From Thermohalobaculum sp963721105 (lineage in GTDB: Bacteria; Pseudomonadota; Alphaproteobacteria; Rhodobacterales; Rhodobacteraceae), in contig CAVRHY010000010.1 in the NCBI GenBank assembly GCA_963721105.1, positions 39,148 to 103,147 on the forward strand: a stretch of 64,000 nucleotides of DNA, in the 5' to 3' direction. Positions 1 to 8,468 of the stretch are shown piece after piece; position 1 is the stretch's first letter, and the number at the start of each line of letters is the position of its first letter. The notes beneath the pieces were generated by a model that ran no database searches, had not been told where the DNA came from, and was given only the letters and a program-made list of their open reading frames with translations. The position numbers were made by a program, and so were the translations under genes.

Positions 1-913
1 GGACCTTCGCCCAGGAATACCAGCCGCCCGGCACCCCGTAGCGGCTGTAGAGCACCCTGGCGGGGTCATCCGCGGCACCGTCTCCCTTCGCGGCGTCTCC
101 CGTGAAGTAGCCGTCGAAGTTCTCCTCGGCCATCAGCCATGTGCCCCATGGCGTGATGCCGCCGGCGCAGTTGTTCAGCGTGCCTAGGACCCTGGTGCCG
201 GACGGGTCGGCGCCGGTCTTAAGCGCGTCGTGCCCGGCGGCCGGGCCCGAGACGCGCATCTCGGTCGCGGGCGTGATGCGGCGGTTGTGCCTGCCGCCGG
301 CGACGGTCTGCCAGATGCCGTCGGCGCCGCGTGCGATCTCGATGACGGTGCCGCCATGCGCCATCATCTCGATCTCGACCAGGTCGCGCGACATCGCGCC
401 ATCCTGCACGGCCATCTCCGGGAACATCAGCTCGGCGTTCGTGTACTCGTGGTTGACGACCAGGAGCAGCCGGTCCGGGTCGTCCGGCGCGTCCGGGTGC
501 GGCACGGTGCCGACATAGTCGTTGTTGTAGCCGAACTGCCCCGCCTGCGCCTCGGCCGACTGGGCCGCCGGGTCAAAGGCCGGCGCACCCGCCACCACCG
601 CGTCGCCCCAGCGGATCAGCACCGTCTCGACATGCCCGGGCGCGACCGCCGAGTCGGCCGAGACCGTCGCCTTGAGCTCGTCGAAGCCGAAGGCGCTCGC
701 GGCCGCCCGCGCCTCGCGCGGCAGGAAGGCGGCCGGGCCCGCGATCGCCGAGATCGCGGTGACGCCGAGCGCGCCCTTCATCACGTCGCGCCGGCTGAAG
801 CGGGCGGCGATGACGTCGCCGATCGTCGGCGTCGCCGACGGGTTGCGGCCGGCGTCCTCGGCGGCATCGGCGCGCTGCGAGCGGGTCGCGGGGTCGTGGA
901 TGGTGAACTTCAT
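1..913 (-). CDS. PhoX-family (DUF839) phosphatase, C-terminus cut off by window edge
   Basis: The reading frame opens with ATG at 911-913 and stays open to base 1, giving about 304 N-terminal residues; the rest lies outside the window. The N-terminus carries a twin-arginine-like export signal (S-R-R-D-V-M-K-G near residues 40-47, then a hydrophobic stretch ending near A-R-A), so the protein is probably exported folded. Downstream, FGYNNDYVGTVPH, VVNHEYTNAELMFP and the NNCAGGITPWGTWLMAEENFDGYF region (N-C-A-G-G, W-G-T, E-E-N) are typical of PhoX alkaline phosphatases and the DUF839 beta-propeller family. PhoX enzymes are calcium/iron phosphomonoesterases used for phosphate scavenging. The exact substrate cannot be read from this fragment. 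Confidence 0.85.
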   Translation of the reverse strand, partial: MKFTIHDPATRSQRADAAEDAGRNPSATPTIGDVIAARFSRRDVMKGALGVTAISAIAGPAAFLPREARAAASAFGFDELKATVSADSAVAPGHVETVLIRWGDAVVAGAPAFDPAAQSAEAQAGQFGYNNDYVGTVPHPDAPDDPDRLLLVVNHEYTNAELMFPEMAVQDGAMSRDLVEIEMMAHGGTVIEIARGADGIWQTVAGGRHNRRITPATEMRVSGPAAGHDALKTGADPSGTRVLGTLNNCAGGITPWGTWLMAEENFDGYFTGDAAKGDGAADDPARVLYSRYGVPGGWYSWAKV

Positions 914-1095
914 GTCGCGGTCTCCTGGCATCCGGGCGCGGCGACCAGTCCTCGCCGCGCTCTCCCCTGCCATCCTGCCATCATCCTGTGCCAGCCCCGT
1001 GACAGCGGGGCGACAGCTCGCTTGCAGGTACGCATCTTCACGGCTTTTGCGCCGGCCGCTTGCCGCTATCCTGCCCAAAACCGCGGAGGAGAGCG

Positions 1096-1998
1096 ATGGC
1101 CGATCGACCCGAACCCTGGACCTGGCCCGAGGAGCGGGTGCGCGCCATCGTCGGCAAGGTCCGCGCCGGCCGCTCGCTGAAGCCCGACGCGTGGCCGGGC
1201 GGCGCGCGCTGCGCGGTGGCGCTGTCCTTCGATTCCGACCACGAGACGCTGACGCTCCGGCACGGCACAGCCTCGCCCGGCAAGCTGAGCCAGGGCGAGT
1301 ACGGCGCGCGCGTCGCCGTGCCGCGCATCCTCGAGCTGCTGGGCAGGCAGGGCGTGCCGGCGACGTTCTTCGTGCCCGCCGTCACGGCGACGCTCTACCC
1401 CGACGAGCAGCGCCGGGTTATCGCCGAGGGGCACGAGATCGGCATCCACTCGTGGATCCACGAGATGAACTCGACGCTGGACCCGGCGGTCGAGCGCGAC
1501 CTCGCCTTCCGCGCCGCCGACCGTCTGGAGGCGGTCTGCGGCGTCCGCCCGGTCGGCATCCGCACGCCCTCCTGGGATTTTTCGCAAGCGACGCTGTCGA
1601 TCACGCGCGAACTGGGCCTGGTCTACGATTCGTCGCTGATGGCCGACGACGATCCCTACGAGCTGCTCGAGGACGGCCAGCCGACCGGCGTGGTCGAGCT
1701 GCCCGTCGAGTGGATCCGCGACGACGCGCCCTACTGGACGATGGATTTCGCGCGCGGCCTGATCCCGCACTCGGCGCCCTCGGCGGTGCTCGAGATCTTC
1801 CAGCGCGAGTTCGACCGGGCGCATGCCGAGGGCGGGCTTTTCCTGCTGACCATGCACCCGCACATCACCGGTCACCGCTCGCGCATCGGCGTGCTGGGCG
1901 CGCTGATCGCGCATATCCGCGCGGCGGGCGACGTCTGGTTCGCCACCCATGCCGAGATCGCGCGCTACTGCCGCGAGCAGGCCTGCGTGACGCCCTGA
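1096..1998 (+). CDS. Polysaccharide deacetylase (NodB/PuuE-like)
   Basis: This 300-residue protein has the NodB-homology metal-dependent amidase core. F-D-S-D near residues 45-48 supplies the catalytic and metal-binding aspartates, H-S-W-I-H at 118-122 is the HxxxH metal motif, and R-T-P-S-W near 155-160 and T-M-H-P-H near 255 are later conserved motifs. The layout is closest to the cytosolic PuuE/HpPgdA-type branch (peptidoglycan or allantoin-like amide substrates); there is no signal peptide. The start at 1096 is chosen because GGAGGAG lies just upstream; an ATG 36 bases earlier has no comparable site. It is convergent with prs, with an intergenic hairpin between them. Substrate unknown. 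Confidence 0.85.
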   Translation: MADRPEPWTWPEERVRAIVGKVRAGRSLKPDAWPGGARCAVALSFDSDHETLTLRHGTASPGKLSQGEYGARVAVPRILELLGRQGVPATFFVPAVTATLYPDEQRRVIAEGHEIGIHSWIHEMNSTLDPAVERDLAFRAADRLEAVCGVRPVGIRTPSWDFSQATLSITRELGLVYDSSLMADDDPYELLEDGQPTGVVELPVEWIRDDAPYWTMDFARGLIPHSAPSAVLEIFQREFDRAHAEGGLFLLTMHPHITGHRSRIGVLGALIAHIRAAGDVWFATHAEIARYCREQACVTP

Positions 1999-2040
1999 TG
2001 GTGATCGGGAAGAGGCTGCACCGGCGCCAGCCGAAGGCAT

Positions 2041-2065
2041 CGTCATGCCCGGCTCGACCGGGCAT
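2041..2065. repeat. Intergenic palindrome with CTCGA loop (copy 1)
   Basis: An 8-bp perfect stem (ATGCCCGG / CCGGGCAT, 2045-2052 and 2058-2065) surrounds a CTCGA loop, preceded by CGTC. The same CGTCAT-stem-CTCGA-stem plan occurs at 58277-58302. Both copies sit between convergent genes, as expected for REP-like elements or bidirectional termination structures. Confidence 0.7.
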
Positions 2066-2124
2066 CTCGCGCGTGCGGGCAGTGCCCGACCAGGGTCGGC
2101 GGCGGCAATCCCGCGCGGCACCGC

Positions 2125-3138
2125 TCAGTCGAAGCGGTAGAACGCCTCGTAGATCGGCCCCAGCATCTCCTCGTCGAACAGGCTCGACACCGAGGTATCG
2201 TTCTTCACGTTCAGGATCGCCTGGGCGAACAGCGGCGCGATCGAGACGATGCGAATGTTGGGGCAGTCCTTCACCGCCTGCTTCGGCTCGATCGAATCGG
2301 TCGTGACCAGCGACTTCAGCACCGAGTTCGACACGCGCTCGACGGCCGGGTCGGACAGAACGCCGTGGCTGATATAGGCGTGCACCTCGGCGGCGCCCTT
2401 CTCCATCAGGAGCTCGGCGGCGCGGCAGAGCGTGCCGGCCGTGTCGCAGATGTCGTCGACGATGATGCAGACGCGGTTCTCGACATCGCCGATGACCGTC
2501 ATCGATTCGATCTCGCCGGCTCGCGCGCGGCGCTTGTCGACGATCGCCAGCCCTGCATCCAGCCGCTTGGCCAGATCGCGCGCCCGCAGCACGCCGCCCA
2601 CGTCCGGCGAGACGACGGTCAGGTTCGACCTGTCCGCCATGTTGTGCTTTAGGTCCAGCGCGAAGACCGGCGCCGCGTAGAGGTTGTCGGTCGGGATGTC
2701 GAAGAAGCCCTGGATCTGCCCGGCGTGCAGGTCCATCGTCAGGACGCGCGTGACACCCGCCTGCTGGATCAGGTCGGCGACCAGCTTGGCGGTGATCGGC
2801 GTGCGCGCCGCCGTCTTCCGGTCCTGCCTTGCATAGCCGAAATAGGGCATGACAGCCGTGATCCGCTTGGCCGAGGCGCGCTTAAGCGCGTCGGTTATGA
2901 TCAGCAACTCCATCAGGTTGTCGTTCGACGGGCTGGAGGTCGGCTGGATGATGAAGACGTCCTGGCCCCGGACGTTGTCGTAGATTTCGACGAAGATCTC
3001 GCTGTCGTTGAACCGTTCGACGCGTGCCGAGGTCAGCTTGATCTTCTTGCCCTGGTAGACCGAGATCCGGCGCGCCATCGCCTCGGCCAGCGGCCGGTTG
3101 GCGTTGCCGGCAATGAGGTGCATGGATTCTTCGTTCAC
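2125..3138 (-). CDS. prs: Ribose-phosphate pyrophosphokinase (PRPP synthetase)
   Basis: It makes PRPP from ribose-5-phosphate and ATP for nucleotide, histidine and tryptophan synthesis. The sequence has the full class I layout: LIAGNANRPLAEAMA at the N-terminus, DLHAGQIQGFFDIPTDNLYA as the PRPP-synthetase signature, the flexible-loop segment VDKRRARAGE, and the pyrophosphate-binding loop IIVDDICDTAGTL. A GTG at 3138 is preceded by GGAGG at a 6-base spacing, so it is preferred; an ATG at 3123 (M-H-L-I-A-G) gives the length usual in relatives but lies 21 bases from that site. Standalone gene, convergent with the deacetylase. Confidence 0.97.
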   Translation of the reverse strand: MNEESMHLIAGNANRPLAEAMARRISVYQGKKIKLTSARVERFNDSEIFVEIYDNVRGQDVFIIQPTSSPSNDNLMELLIITDALKRASAKRITAVMPYFGYARQDRKTAARTPITAKLVADLIQQAGVTRVLTMDLHAGQIQGFFDIPTDNLYAAPVFALDLKHNMADRSNLTVVSPDVGGVLRARDLAKRLDAGLAIVDKRRARAGEIESMTVIGDVENRVCIIVDDICDTAGTLCRAAELLMEKGAAEVHAYISHGVLSDPAVERVSNSVLKSLVTTDSIEPKQAVKDCPNIRIVSIAPLFAQAILNVKNDTSVSSLFDEEMLGPIYEAFYRFD

Positions 3139-3320
3139 GCCAGTCCTCCCACGCTGCCCTCCTCGCCGGGCGCGGGTTGCTTAGCAGCCGTGATGGCGAT
3201 TGCAAAGGTACCGTGACACTGCCGACGGCGGCGTTCAGCGAGCATCAACGTTCTGAAATCATGGAATTTTCAACAAGTTCCGCACGGTTCGCGCGTCAGG
3301 CCGCCTCTCGGACGCCGGGC

Positions 3321-4979
3321 TCAGCGGTCCGACTCGCGCCAGCGCGGGTTGATCCACGGCTCGCGATTGGCGCGCGGCAACGGCTCGCGGCCCAGGATGA
3401 GGTCGGCGGCCCTTTCGCCGACCATGATCGACGGCGCGTTCAGGTTGCCGTTGGTGATCCTCGGGAAGATCGAGCTGTCGGCCACCCGCAGGCGCTCGAC
3501 GCCGATGACCCGGCACTCGGGGTCGACCACGGCGTCTGGGTCGTCGGCGCAGCCCATGCGGCAGGTGCCGCAGGGGTGATAGGCGCTCTCGACGTTCTCG
3601 CGGATGAAGCCGTCTATCTCGTCGTCGCTGCGGACATCCGGGCCGGGCTGGATCTCGGGGCCGCGAAACTCGTCGAAAGCAGGCTGCGCGAAGATCTCGC
3701 GGGTCAGCCGGATGCAGTGGCGGAACTCGGCCCAGTCCTGCGCGGTGCTCATGTAGTTGAACAGAATGCGCGGCGGCTCCTTCGGGTCAGACGAGCGCAG
3801 CGTGACGGCCCCCCGCGAGGGCGAGCGCATCGGCCCGACATGCGCCTGGAACCCGTGACCCTTCAGCGCTGCCTTGCCGTCGTAGCGGACCGCGATCGGC
3901 AGGAAGTGGTACTGGATGTCGGGGTAGTCGATGCCGGCCGCCGAGCGCAGGAAGGCGGCCGCCTGGAACTGGTTCGAGGCGCCCGGCCCGTCGCGCATCA
4001 GGAGCCATTGCAGGCCGACCCAGAACTTTCCCATCGGGTGCCAGTAGCGGTAGAGCGTGATCGGCTTGGTGCAGGCCTGCTGGATGTAGAGCTCGAGATG
4101 ATCCTGCAGGTTCTGCCCGACGCCCGGCCGGTCGGCGACGACGGGCACGCCAAAGCCGGCGATATGCGCCGCCGGGCCGATGCCGGACAGCATCAGCAGC
4201 TTTGGCGAGTTGATCGACGAGGCGGCGAGGATGACCTCGCGGGCCGCCCGCACGATCTCGACCCGGCCGCCGCGCTCGACCTCGACGCCGGTGGCGCGGC
4301 CTTCCTCGATGACGACGCGCCGGGCGAGGCAGCGGAGCATCGTGCAGTTGCCGCGCTTCAGCGCCGGCTTCAGGTAGGCGTTTGCGGCCGACCAGCGCCG
4401 GCCGCGCCAGACCGTCATGTCCATCGGGCCGAAGCCCTCCTGCTGGACGCCGTTGTAGTCGGGCGTCAGCTCGAAGCCCGCCTGCCGCCCGGCCTCGATG
4501 AAGGCGGCGTTCAGTGCGTTCTCGCGGCGCGCGCGGGTGACGTGCAGCGGGCCCGAGCGGCCGCGCCAGCCGGGATCGCGCTCGTCGGCGGGCCCGTGCC
4601 AGTTCTCCATCCGCTCGAAATAGGGCGCGACGTCGGCGAAGGACCAGCCGGTCGCGCCCGCCTCGGCCCAGGCGTCGTAGTCGCGCGCATGGCCGCGGAC
4701 ATAGACCATGCCGTTGATCGAGGACGACCCGCCAATGACGCGGCCGCGCGGCACCGGAAAGACGCGCCCGCCCAGGTGCGGCTCGGGCTCGGTGACAAAG
4801 CCCCAGTGGTAGCGCGGCATGTTCATCGGATAGCTGAGCGCGCCCGGCATCTGGATGAACGGCCCGCGGTCCGAGCCGCCATATTCCAGCACCAGCACCG
4901 AGGCGCCCGCCTCGGACAGCCGGGCCGCCATCGCCGAGCCGGCGGATCCCGACCCGACGATGATGTAATCGGTCTGCAT
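3321..4979 (-). CDS. betA: Choline dehydrogenase (GMC oxidoreductase)
   Basis: This 552-residue flavoprotein oxidises choline to betaine aldehyde, and often further to glycine betaine, in osmoprotectant synthesis and choline catabolism. The N-terminal FAD fold is IIVGSGSAGSAMAARL. The two GMC signatures are visible (PRGRVIGGSSSINGMVYVRG and ASSINSPKLLMLSGIGP), as is the C-terminal HPCGTCRMG and NGNLNAPSIMVGERAADLI region. The match to rhizobial BetA runs over the full length. The start M-Q-T-D-Y-I at 4979 begins right at the FAD fold; an ATG 12 bases earlier is possible. betC lies 1.6 kb upstream on the same strand, but betB and betI are not in this window. Confidence 0.93.
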   Translation of the reverse strand: MQTDYIIVGSGSAGSAMAARLSEAGASVLVLEYGGSDRGPFIQMPGALSYPMNMPRYHWGFVTEPEPHLGGRVFPVPRGRVIGGSSSINGMVYVRGHARDYDAWAEAGATGWSFADVAPYFERMENWHGPADERDPGWRGRSGPLHVTRARRENALNAAFIEAGRQAGFELTPDYNGVQQEGFGPMDMTVWRGRRWSAANAYLKPALKRGNCTMLRCLARRVVIEEGRATGVEVERGGRVEIVRAAREVILAASSINSPKLLMLSGIGPAAHIAGFGVPVVADRPGVGQNLQDHLELYIQQACTKPITLYRYWHPMGKFWVGLQWLLMRDGPGASNQFQAAAFLRSAAGIDYPDIQYHFLPIAVRYDGKAALKGHGFQAHVGPMRSPSRGAVTLRSSDPKEPPRILFNYMSTAQDWAEFRHCIRLTREIFAQPAFDEFRGPEIQPGPDVRSDDEIDGFIRENVESAYHPCGTCRMGCADDPDAVVDPECRVIGVERLRVADSSIFPRITNGNLNAPSIMVGERAADLILGREPLPRANREPWINPRWRESDR

Positions 4980-5020
4980 TTCTACCCGCATCAGACGATG
5001 CGGTCGCGCGTGGCGCGACC

Positions 5021-5863
5021 TCAGAGGCCCAATCGGCCGAGTCGGTGAGCGATCTTCCTGTAGACCACCGGCGGAAGGATATCCCGGACGAGTGCCCGCC
5101 GGGCCACCAGCCGGTCGGCCGCGTCCGCCGTGCCGGGGCGCGGCTTGAACAGCGTCGTGTGGGACTTGCGGGTGTCGTCCCAGGTCGCGGTGTAGTAGTA
5201 GAGCGCGATCGAGAGGCGCGGTTTCCCCTCGGGGTGGTTCACCGGTTCGGGATTGCCGTGGAACGTGTCCGACCCGGTCGAAAAGCACACCATCCTGTTG
5301 CGGACAGGGACGAAGCTGGCCTCCTTCTTCGTCATCTGCTTGTCCCAGATTTCGAAGGACCCGCCCCACTCCTCGCGCCAGTCGTCGTTCAGGTAGATCA
5401 GGACGTTCAGCCGGCGCTCGACCTTCATGTGCGAGTGGAAGTTGAAATCGGCATGAATATCGAGGTGGCCGCCGTTAGACACCCGATGGATTCCCGCCCC
5501 GGCATAGTAAGGGTCCGGTATCAGCCCCTTGATCCCGGTCATCTCCTCGAGAAACAGGATGAACGGCCGGGCGTTGAAGGCGTGGAACAGGCTCTTCGCG
5601 TAAAAAGGCAGCCTTTCCGGGTTGAAGGACTCCTTGAGTTTCTCCTGGTCGCGATCAAAGCTGCGCTCCGCCTCGGGGAGTTCGCGAATATCGGCCAGCA
5701 CCCGGTCGATGATTTCCTGCGGCAGGAAATTGTCGATGCAGATATGGTTGAACGGAAGCGAGGACTGGTATTTCTCGGCAAAACCGCTGCCGGTCTTCCG
5801 GGCCAGGGCCGTGTCAATACTCAGATCATCGCTGTCCAGAGGAAATACTGCGCCTGTCATCAT
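5021..5863 (-). CDS. 2OG-Fe(II) oxygenase-like protein (prolyl-hydroxylase fold)
   Basis: A 280-residue protein with the facial-triad pattern of 2-oxoglutarate dioxygenases: HLDIHADFNFH in the middle gives the H-x-D, DTFHGNPEPV gives the distal His, and RLSIALYYY supplies the candidate 2OG-binding Arg. Such proteins hydroxylate proline or other side chains or small molecules. The start at 5863 is preferred because GAGG lies 3-6 bases upstream; an ATG at 5872 has none. It lies between betA and a glutathione transferase, all on the minus strand. Whether it acts on a choline-derived substrate is unknown. Confidence 0.75.
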   Translation of the reverse strand: MMTGAVFPLDSDDLSIDTALARKTGSGFAEKYQSSLPFNHICIDNFLPQEIIDRVLADIRELPEAERSFDRDQEKLKESFNPERLPFYAKSLFHAFNARPFILFLEEMTGIKGLIPDPYYAGAGIHRVSNGGHLDIHADFNFHSHMKVERRLNVLIYLNDDWREEWGGSFEIWDKQMTKKEASFVPVRNRMVCFSTGSDTFHGNPEPVNHPEGKPRLSIALYYYTATWDDTRKSHTTLFKPRPGTADAADRLVARRALVRDILPPVVYRKIAHRLGRLGL

Positions 5864-5946
5864 ACACCTCATGGGGCAAAGCCCGTGTTTACCAGAAGGA
5901 GGCCGGTGCCGACAAGAAGGTTAACGTCGCGGGAACAGGCACTTGC

Positions 5947-6585
5947 TCAGCTCACGCGCAGGGAATCGTAGCTGACCATGACGTGCTCGGCATAGGCCGG
6001 CCGCTCGGTGCAGCGCTTGTAGTAGGCGTCCAGGTTCGGCGTCGGCACGCGGGCGAAGTCGACGTCGAAATACCGGTAGAGGATGTGCCCGACCATGACG
6101 TCGGCGAAGGTGAAGTCCTCGCCGCCCAGCCACGGCCCCTTGCCGATGCGCCGGTCGATCATCGGCGCGAGGCGCGCCAGCGTCGCCTCGCCGCGGGCGA
6201 CCTGCCGGTCGTCGCGGTCTGCGGCGCGGGTGCGGATCAGCGGCCAGAAGATGTCGTTGGCGAAGGCGGTGCAGAACGAGGTCTTCATCCACTCGGCCCA
6301 CATGTCCAGCTCGGCCCGGCGCTTCGCGTCGGCCGGCCAGAACGGGTCGCGCCCATAGGTGCCGGAGAGGTAGCGCAGGATGGCGGGAGACTCGAACATC
6401 GTCAGGTCGCCGTCCTGGATGGTGGGCACCCGGCCGTTCGGGTTCATCGCCCGGTATTCCGGCGTGTCGGTGCCGCCATGCATGCCGCCGACGTCGCGTC
6501 GGTCGTATTCCAGCCCCAGCTCGCCGATCGCCCACATGACGACCTGGACGTTCGACGAGGTGGCGCGTCCGTGCACGATGATCAT
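5947..6585 (-). CDS. Glutathione S-transferase family protein
   Basis: A 212-residue cytosolic protein with an N-terminal thioredoxin-like domain (residues 1-80; RATSSNVQVVMWAIGELGLEY at the start and a VPTIQDGDLTMFESPAILRY-type region with cis-Pro and E-S for glutathione binding) and a helical C-terminal domain containing WLGGEDFTFADVMVGHILYR. Family members conjugate, isomerise or reduce substrates with glutathione. It starts 48 bases after betC stops and is probably co-transcribed with it. Substrate unknown. Confidence 0.88.
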   Translation of the reverse strand: MIIVHGRATSSNVQVVMWAIGELGLEYDRRDVGGMHGGTDTPEYRAMNPNGRVPTIQDGDLTMFESPAILRYLSGTYGRDPFWPADAKRRAELDMWAEWMKTSFCTAFANDIFWPLIRTRAADRDDRQVARGEATLARLAPMIDRRIGKGPWLGGEDFTFADVMVGHILYRYFDVDFARVPTPNLDAYYKRCTERPAYAEHVMVSYDSLRVS

Positions 6586-6633
6586 GGTCTCTCCTCTCTG
6601 GCCGCCCGCGCCGGCGCGGGCGGCGGCGCCGCG

Positions 6634-8136
6634 CTACTCGCCGCGCGGAAAGCGCTTCTGCTCTTCCAGCACGTTGAGGTCCATGTGATTCCGCATGTAG
6701 CGCTCCGAGGCGCGCTGCAGGGGCTGGAAATCCCAAGGGTAATAGGCGCCGTTGCGCAGCGCCTCGTAGACGACGTGGCGGCGCGCCTGGCTCTCGCGGA
6801 CCTCGGAATCATAAGCCGGCAGGTCCCAGAGGGCGCGGCTTTTCTGCTGTATTTCCCGCAGGATGGATTGATAGGCCGGGTCGCGGGACAGGTCGGTCAG
6901 CTCGTGCGGGTCGGCCTTGACGTCGAAAAGCTGGTCCGGGTCGGCCTCGCAGCGGACGTGCTTCCAGCGGCCGTCGCGCAAGGCCACCAGCGGCGAGACC
7001 GAGCCCTCGGCGGCGTACTCCATCGCCACCGGCGTCGTGCGCGGCGTGCCGGTCGCCAGCGGCACCAGCGACTCGCCATCGGTCCACGGCATGACCTCGC
7101 CGAGCGGCACGCCGGCCAGCTCTGCCAGCGTCGGCAGCACGTCGACCGTCGAGACCGGCGTCTCGATCAGCCCGGGGGCAAGGTCGGGCGCGGCGATGGT
7201 CAGCGGCACGCGCGACGAACCCTCGTAGAAGCTCATCTTGAACCACAGCCCCCGCTCGCCCAGCATGTCGCCGTGGTCGGACAGGAAGACGATGATCGCT
7301 TCCTGCCGCGTCGCCTCCAGCGCCGACAGGATTTCTCCAATCTTCTCATCGACATAGCTGATCGCGCCGAAATAGCCCCGGCGCGCGCGGGCGATGTCGC
7401 GGTCCGTTATGTCGAAGGCGCGCCAGTCGCAGGCGTCGAGCAGCCGGCGGCTGTGCGGGTCCTGCCGGTCGTAGGGGATGGCGGGGATCTCGGGCGCCAG
7501 GTGGCGGCAGTCCTCGTAGCGGTCCCAGTGCTTGCGGCGCGCGACGTAGGGGTCGTGCGGGTGGGTGAAGCTGGCGGTCAGGCACCAGGGGCGGCCGGCC
7601 TCGCGCGCGAAGTCGTGGATCTGGCGGACGGCGTGGAAGGCGACCTCGTCGTCGTATTCGAGCTGGTTCGTGATCTCGGCGACCCCGGCGCCGGTGACCG
7701 AGCCGAGGTTGTGATACCACCAGTCGATGCGCTCGCCGGGCTTGCGGTAGTCGGGCGTCCAGCCGAAGTCGGCGGGGTAGATGTCGGTCGTCAGCCGTTC
7801 CTCCAGCCCGTGCAGCTGGTCGGGGCCGACGAAGTGCATTTTCCCTGACATAACGGTGCGATAGCCGGCGCGACGCAAATGGTGGGCATAGGTCGGGATC
7901 GACGAGACGAACTCGGCGGCGTTGTCGTAGACGCCGGTCCGGCGCGGCAGCTGGCCCGACATGAAGCTGGCGCGGCCCGGCGCGCAGAGCGGCGAGGCGG
8001 TGTAGCTGTTGGCGAAGCGCGTCGAGCGCTCGGCCAGCCGCGCAAGGTTCGGCGCATGCAGCCACCCGGCCGGACCGTCCGGCCAGAGCGTGCCGTTCAG
8101 CTGGTCCACCATCAGTATCAGGATGTTCGGTCGCAT
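6634..8136 (-). CDS. betC: Choline-sulfatase
   Basis: It hydrolyses choline-O-sulfate to choline and sulfate, feeding BetA. The 500-residue protein shows the sulfatase signature C51-A-P-G-R, where the Cys is converted to formylglycine, an N-terminal metal-binding D11 in LILMVDQ, and FLSDHGDMLGERGLW. Segments such as LSGK-like MSGKMHFVGPDQLHG, ERLTTDIYPADFGWTPDYR and the C-terminal ASERYMRNHMDLN match rhizobial BetC specifically rather than generic arylsulfatases. GGGAGAG precedes the start. There is no signal peptide, in line with a cytosolic enzyme. The upstream DNA holds three GANTC sites in 37 bp. Confidence 0.93.
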   Translation of the reverse strand: MRPNILILMVDQLNGTLWPDGPAGWLHAPNLARLAERSTRFANSYTASPLCAPGRASFMSGQLPRRTGVYDNAAEFVSSIPTYAHHLRRAGYRTVMSGKMHFVGPDQLHGLEERLTTDIYPADFGWTPDYRKPGERIDWWYHNLGSVTGAGVAEITNQLEYDDEVAFHAVRQIHDFAREAGRPWCLTASFTHPHDPYVARRKHWDRYEDCRHLAPEIPAIPYDRQDPHSRRLLDACDWRAFDITDRDIARARRGYFGAISYVDEKIGEILSALEATRQEAIIVFLSDHGDMLGERGLWFKMSFYEGSSRVPLTIAAPDLAPGLIETPVSTVDVLPTLAELAGVPLGEVMPWTDGESLVPLATGTPRTTPVAMEYAAEGSVSPLVALRDGRWKHVRCEADPDQLFDVKADPHELTDLSRDPAYQSILREIQQKSRALWDLPAYDSEVRESQARRHVVYEALRNGAYYPWDFQPLQRASERYMRNHMDLNVLEEQKRFPRGE

Positions 8137-8468
8137 GGGCTCTCCCTCGCGCTCGACCATGCAGCCGGCGGGTCGCGGCGTCCAGAGGCGCGGCCCGCGG
8201 GCTGCGCCGCGCCGGGAGCGCGGCGCGGCGCGGCGCGGGTTCGGCAATGCCGCGTTGAACTCGCGGCCCCGCATTCGGCGATATGATCCGGAACAAGGCT
8301 CCATGCGCAGATCACGCAAGCGGGAGTCGTCCCTGCGGCGGTGACTCTTGCAAGTGAATCGTCCCTCCGGGGAGGGCGGGTTGCCCGCCCGAAGCGGGCA
8401 TCGGCGCAGTTCGGGGGCAATTGCCCCCGAACCGTTCGGTGATTTCGCGCCCGCCGCCCGGGCGCGCG
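8137..8468. promoter_or_regulatory. Intergenic region upstream of betC with GANTC cluster and two hairpins
   Basis: No gene is seen in these 332 bases. They contain three GANTC sites (8324-8328, 8343-8347, 8356-8360), a hairpin GGGCGGG-TTG-CCCGCCC (8374-8390), and a perfect 24-base palindrome at 8409-8432 (stem GTTCGGGGGC, AATT centre) just after the kdgK stop on the minus strand. The palindrome has no T-run, so it is at best a weak terminator. The betC promoter should lie here, but no clear -35/-10 pair could be chosen. Confidence 0.45.
8409..8432 (-). terminator. Palindromic hairpin downstream of kdgK
   Basis: A perfect inverted repeat of 10+4+10 bases centred on AATT, located 37 bases past the kdgK stop. 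It lacks a poly-T tail; a transcript-end role is inferred from position only. Confidence 0.4.
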
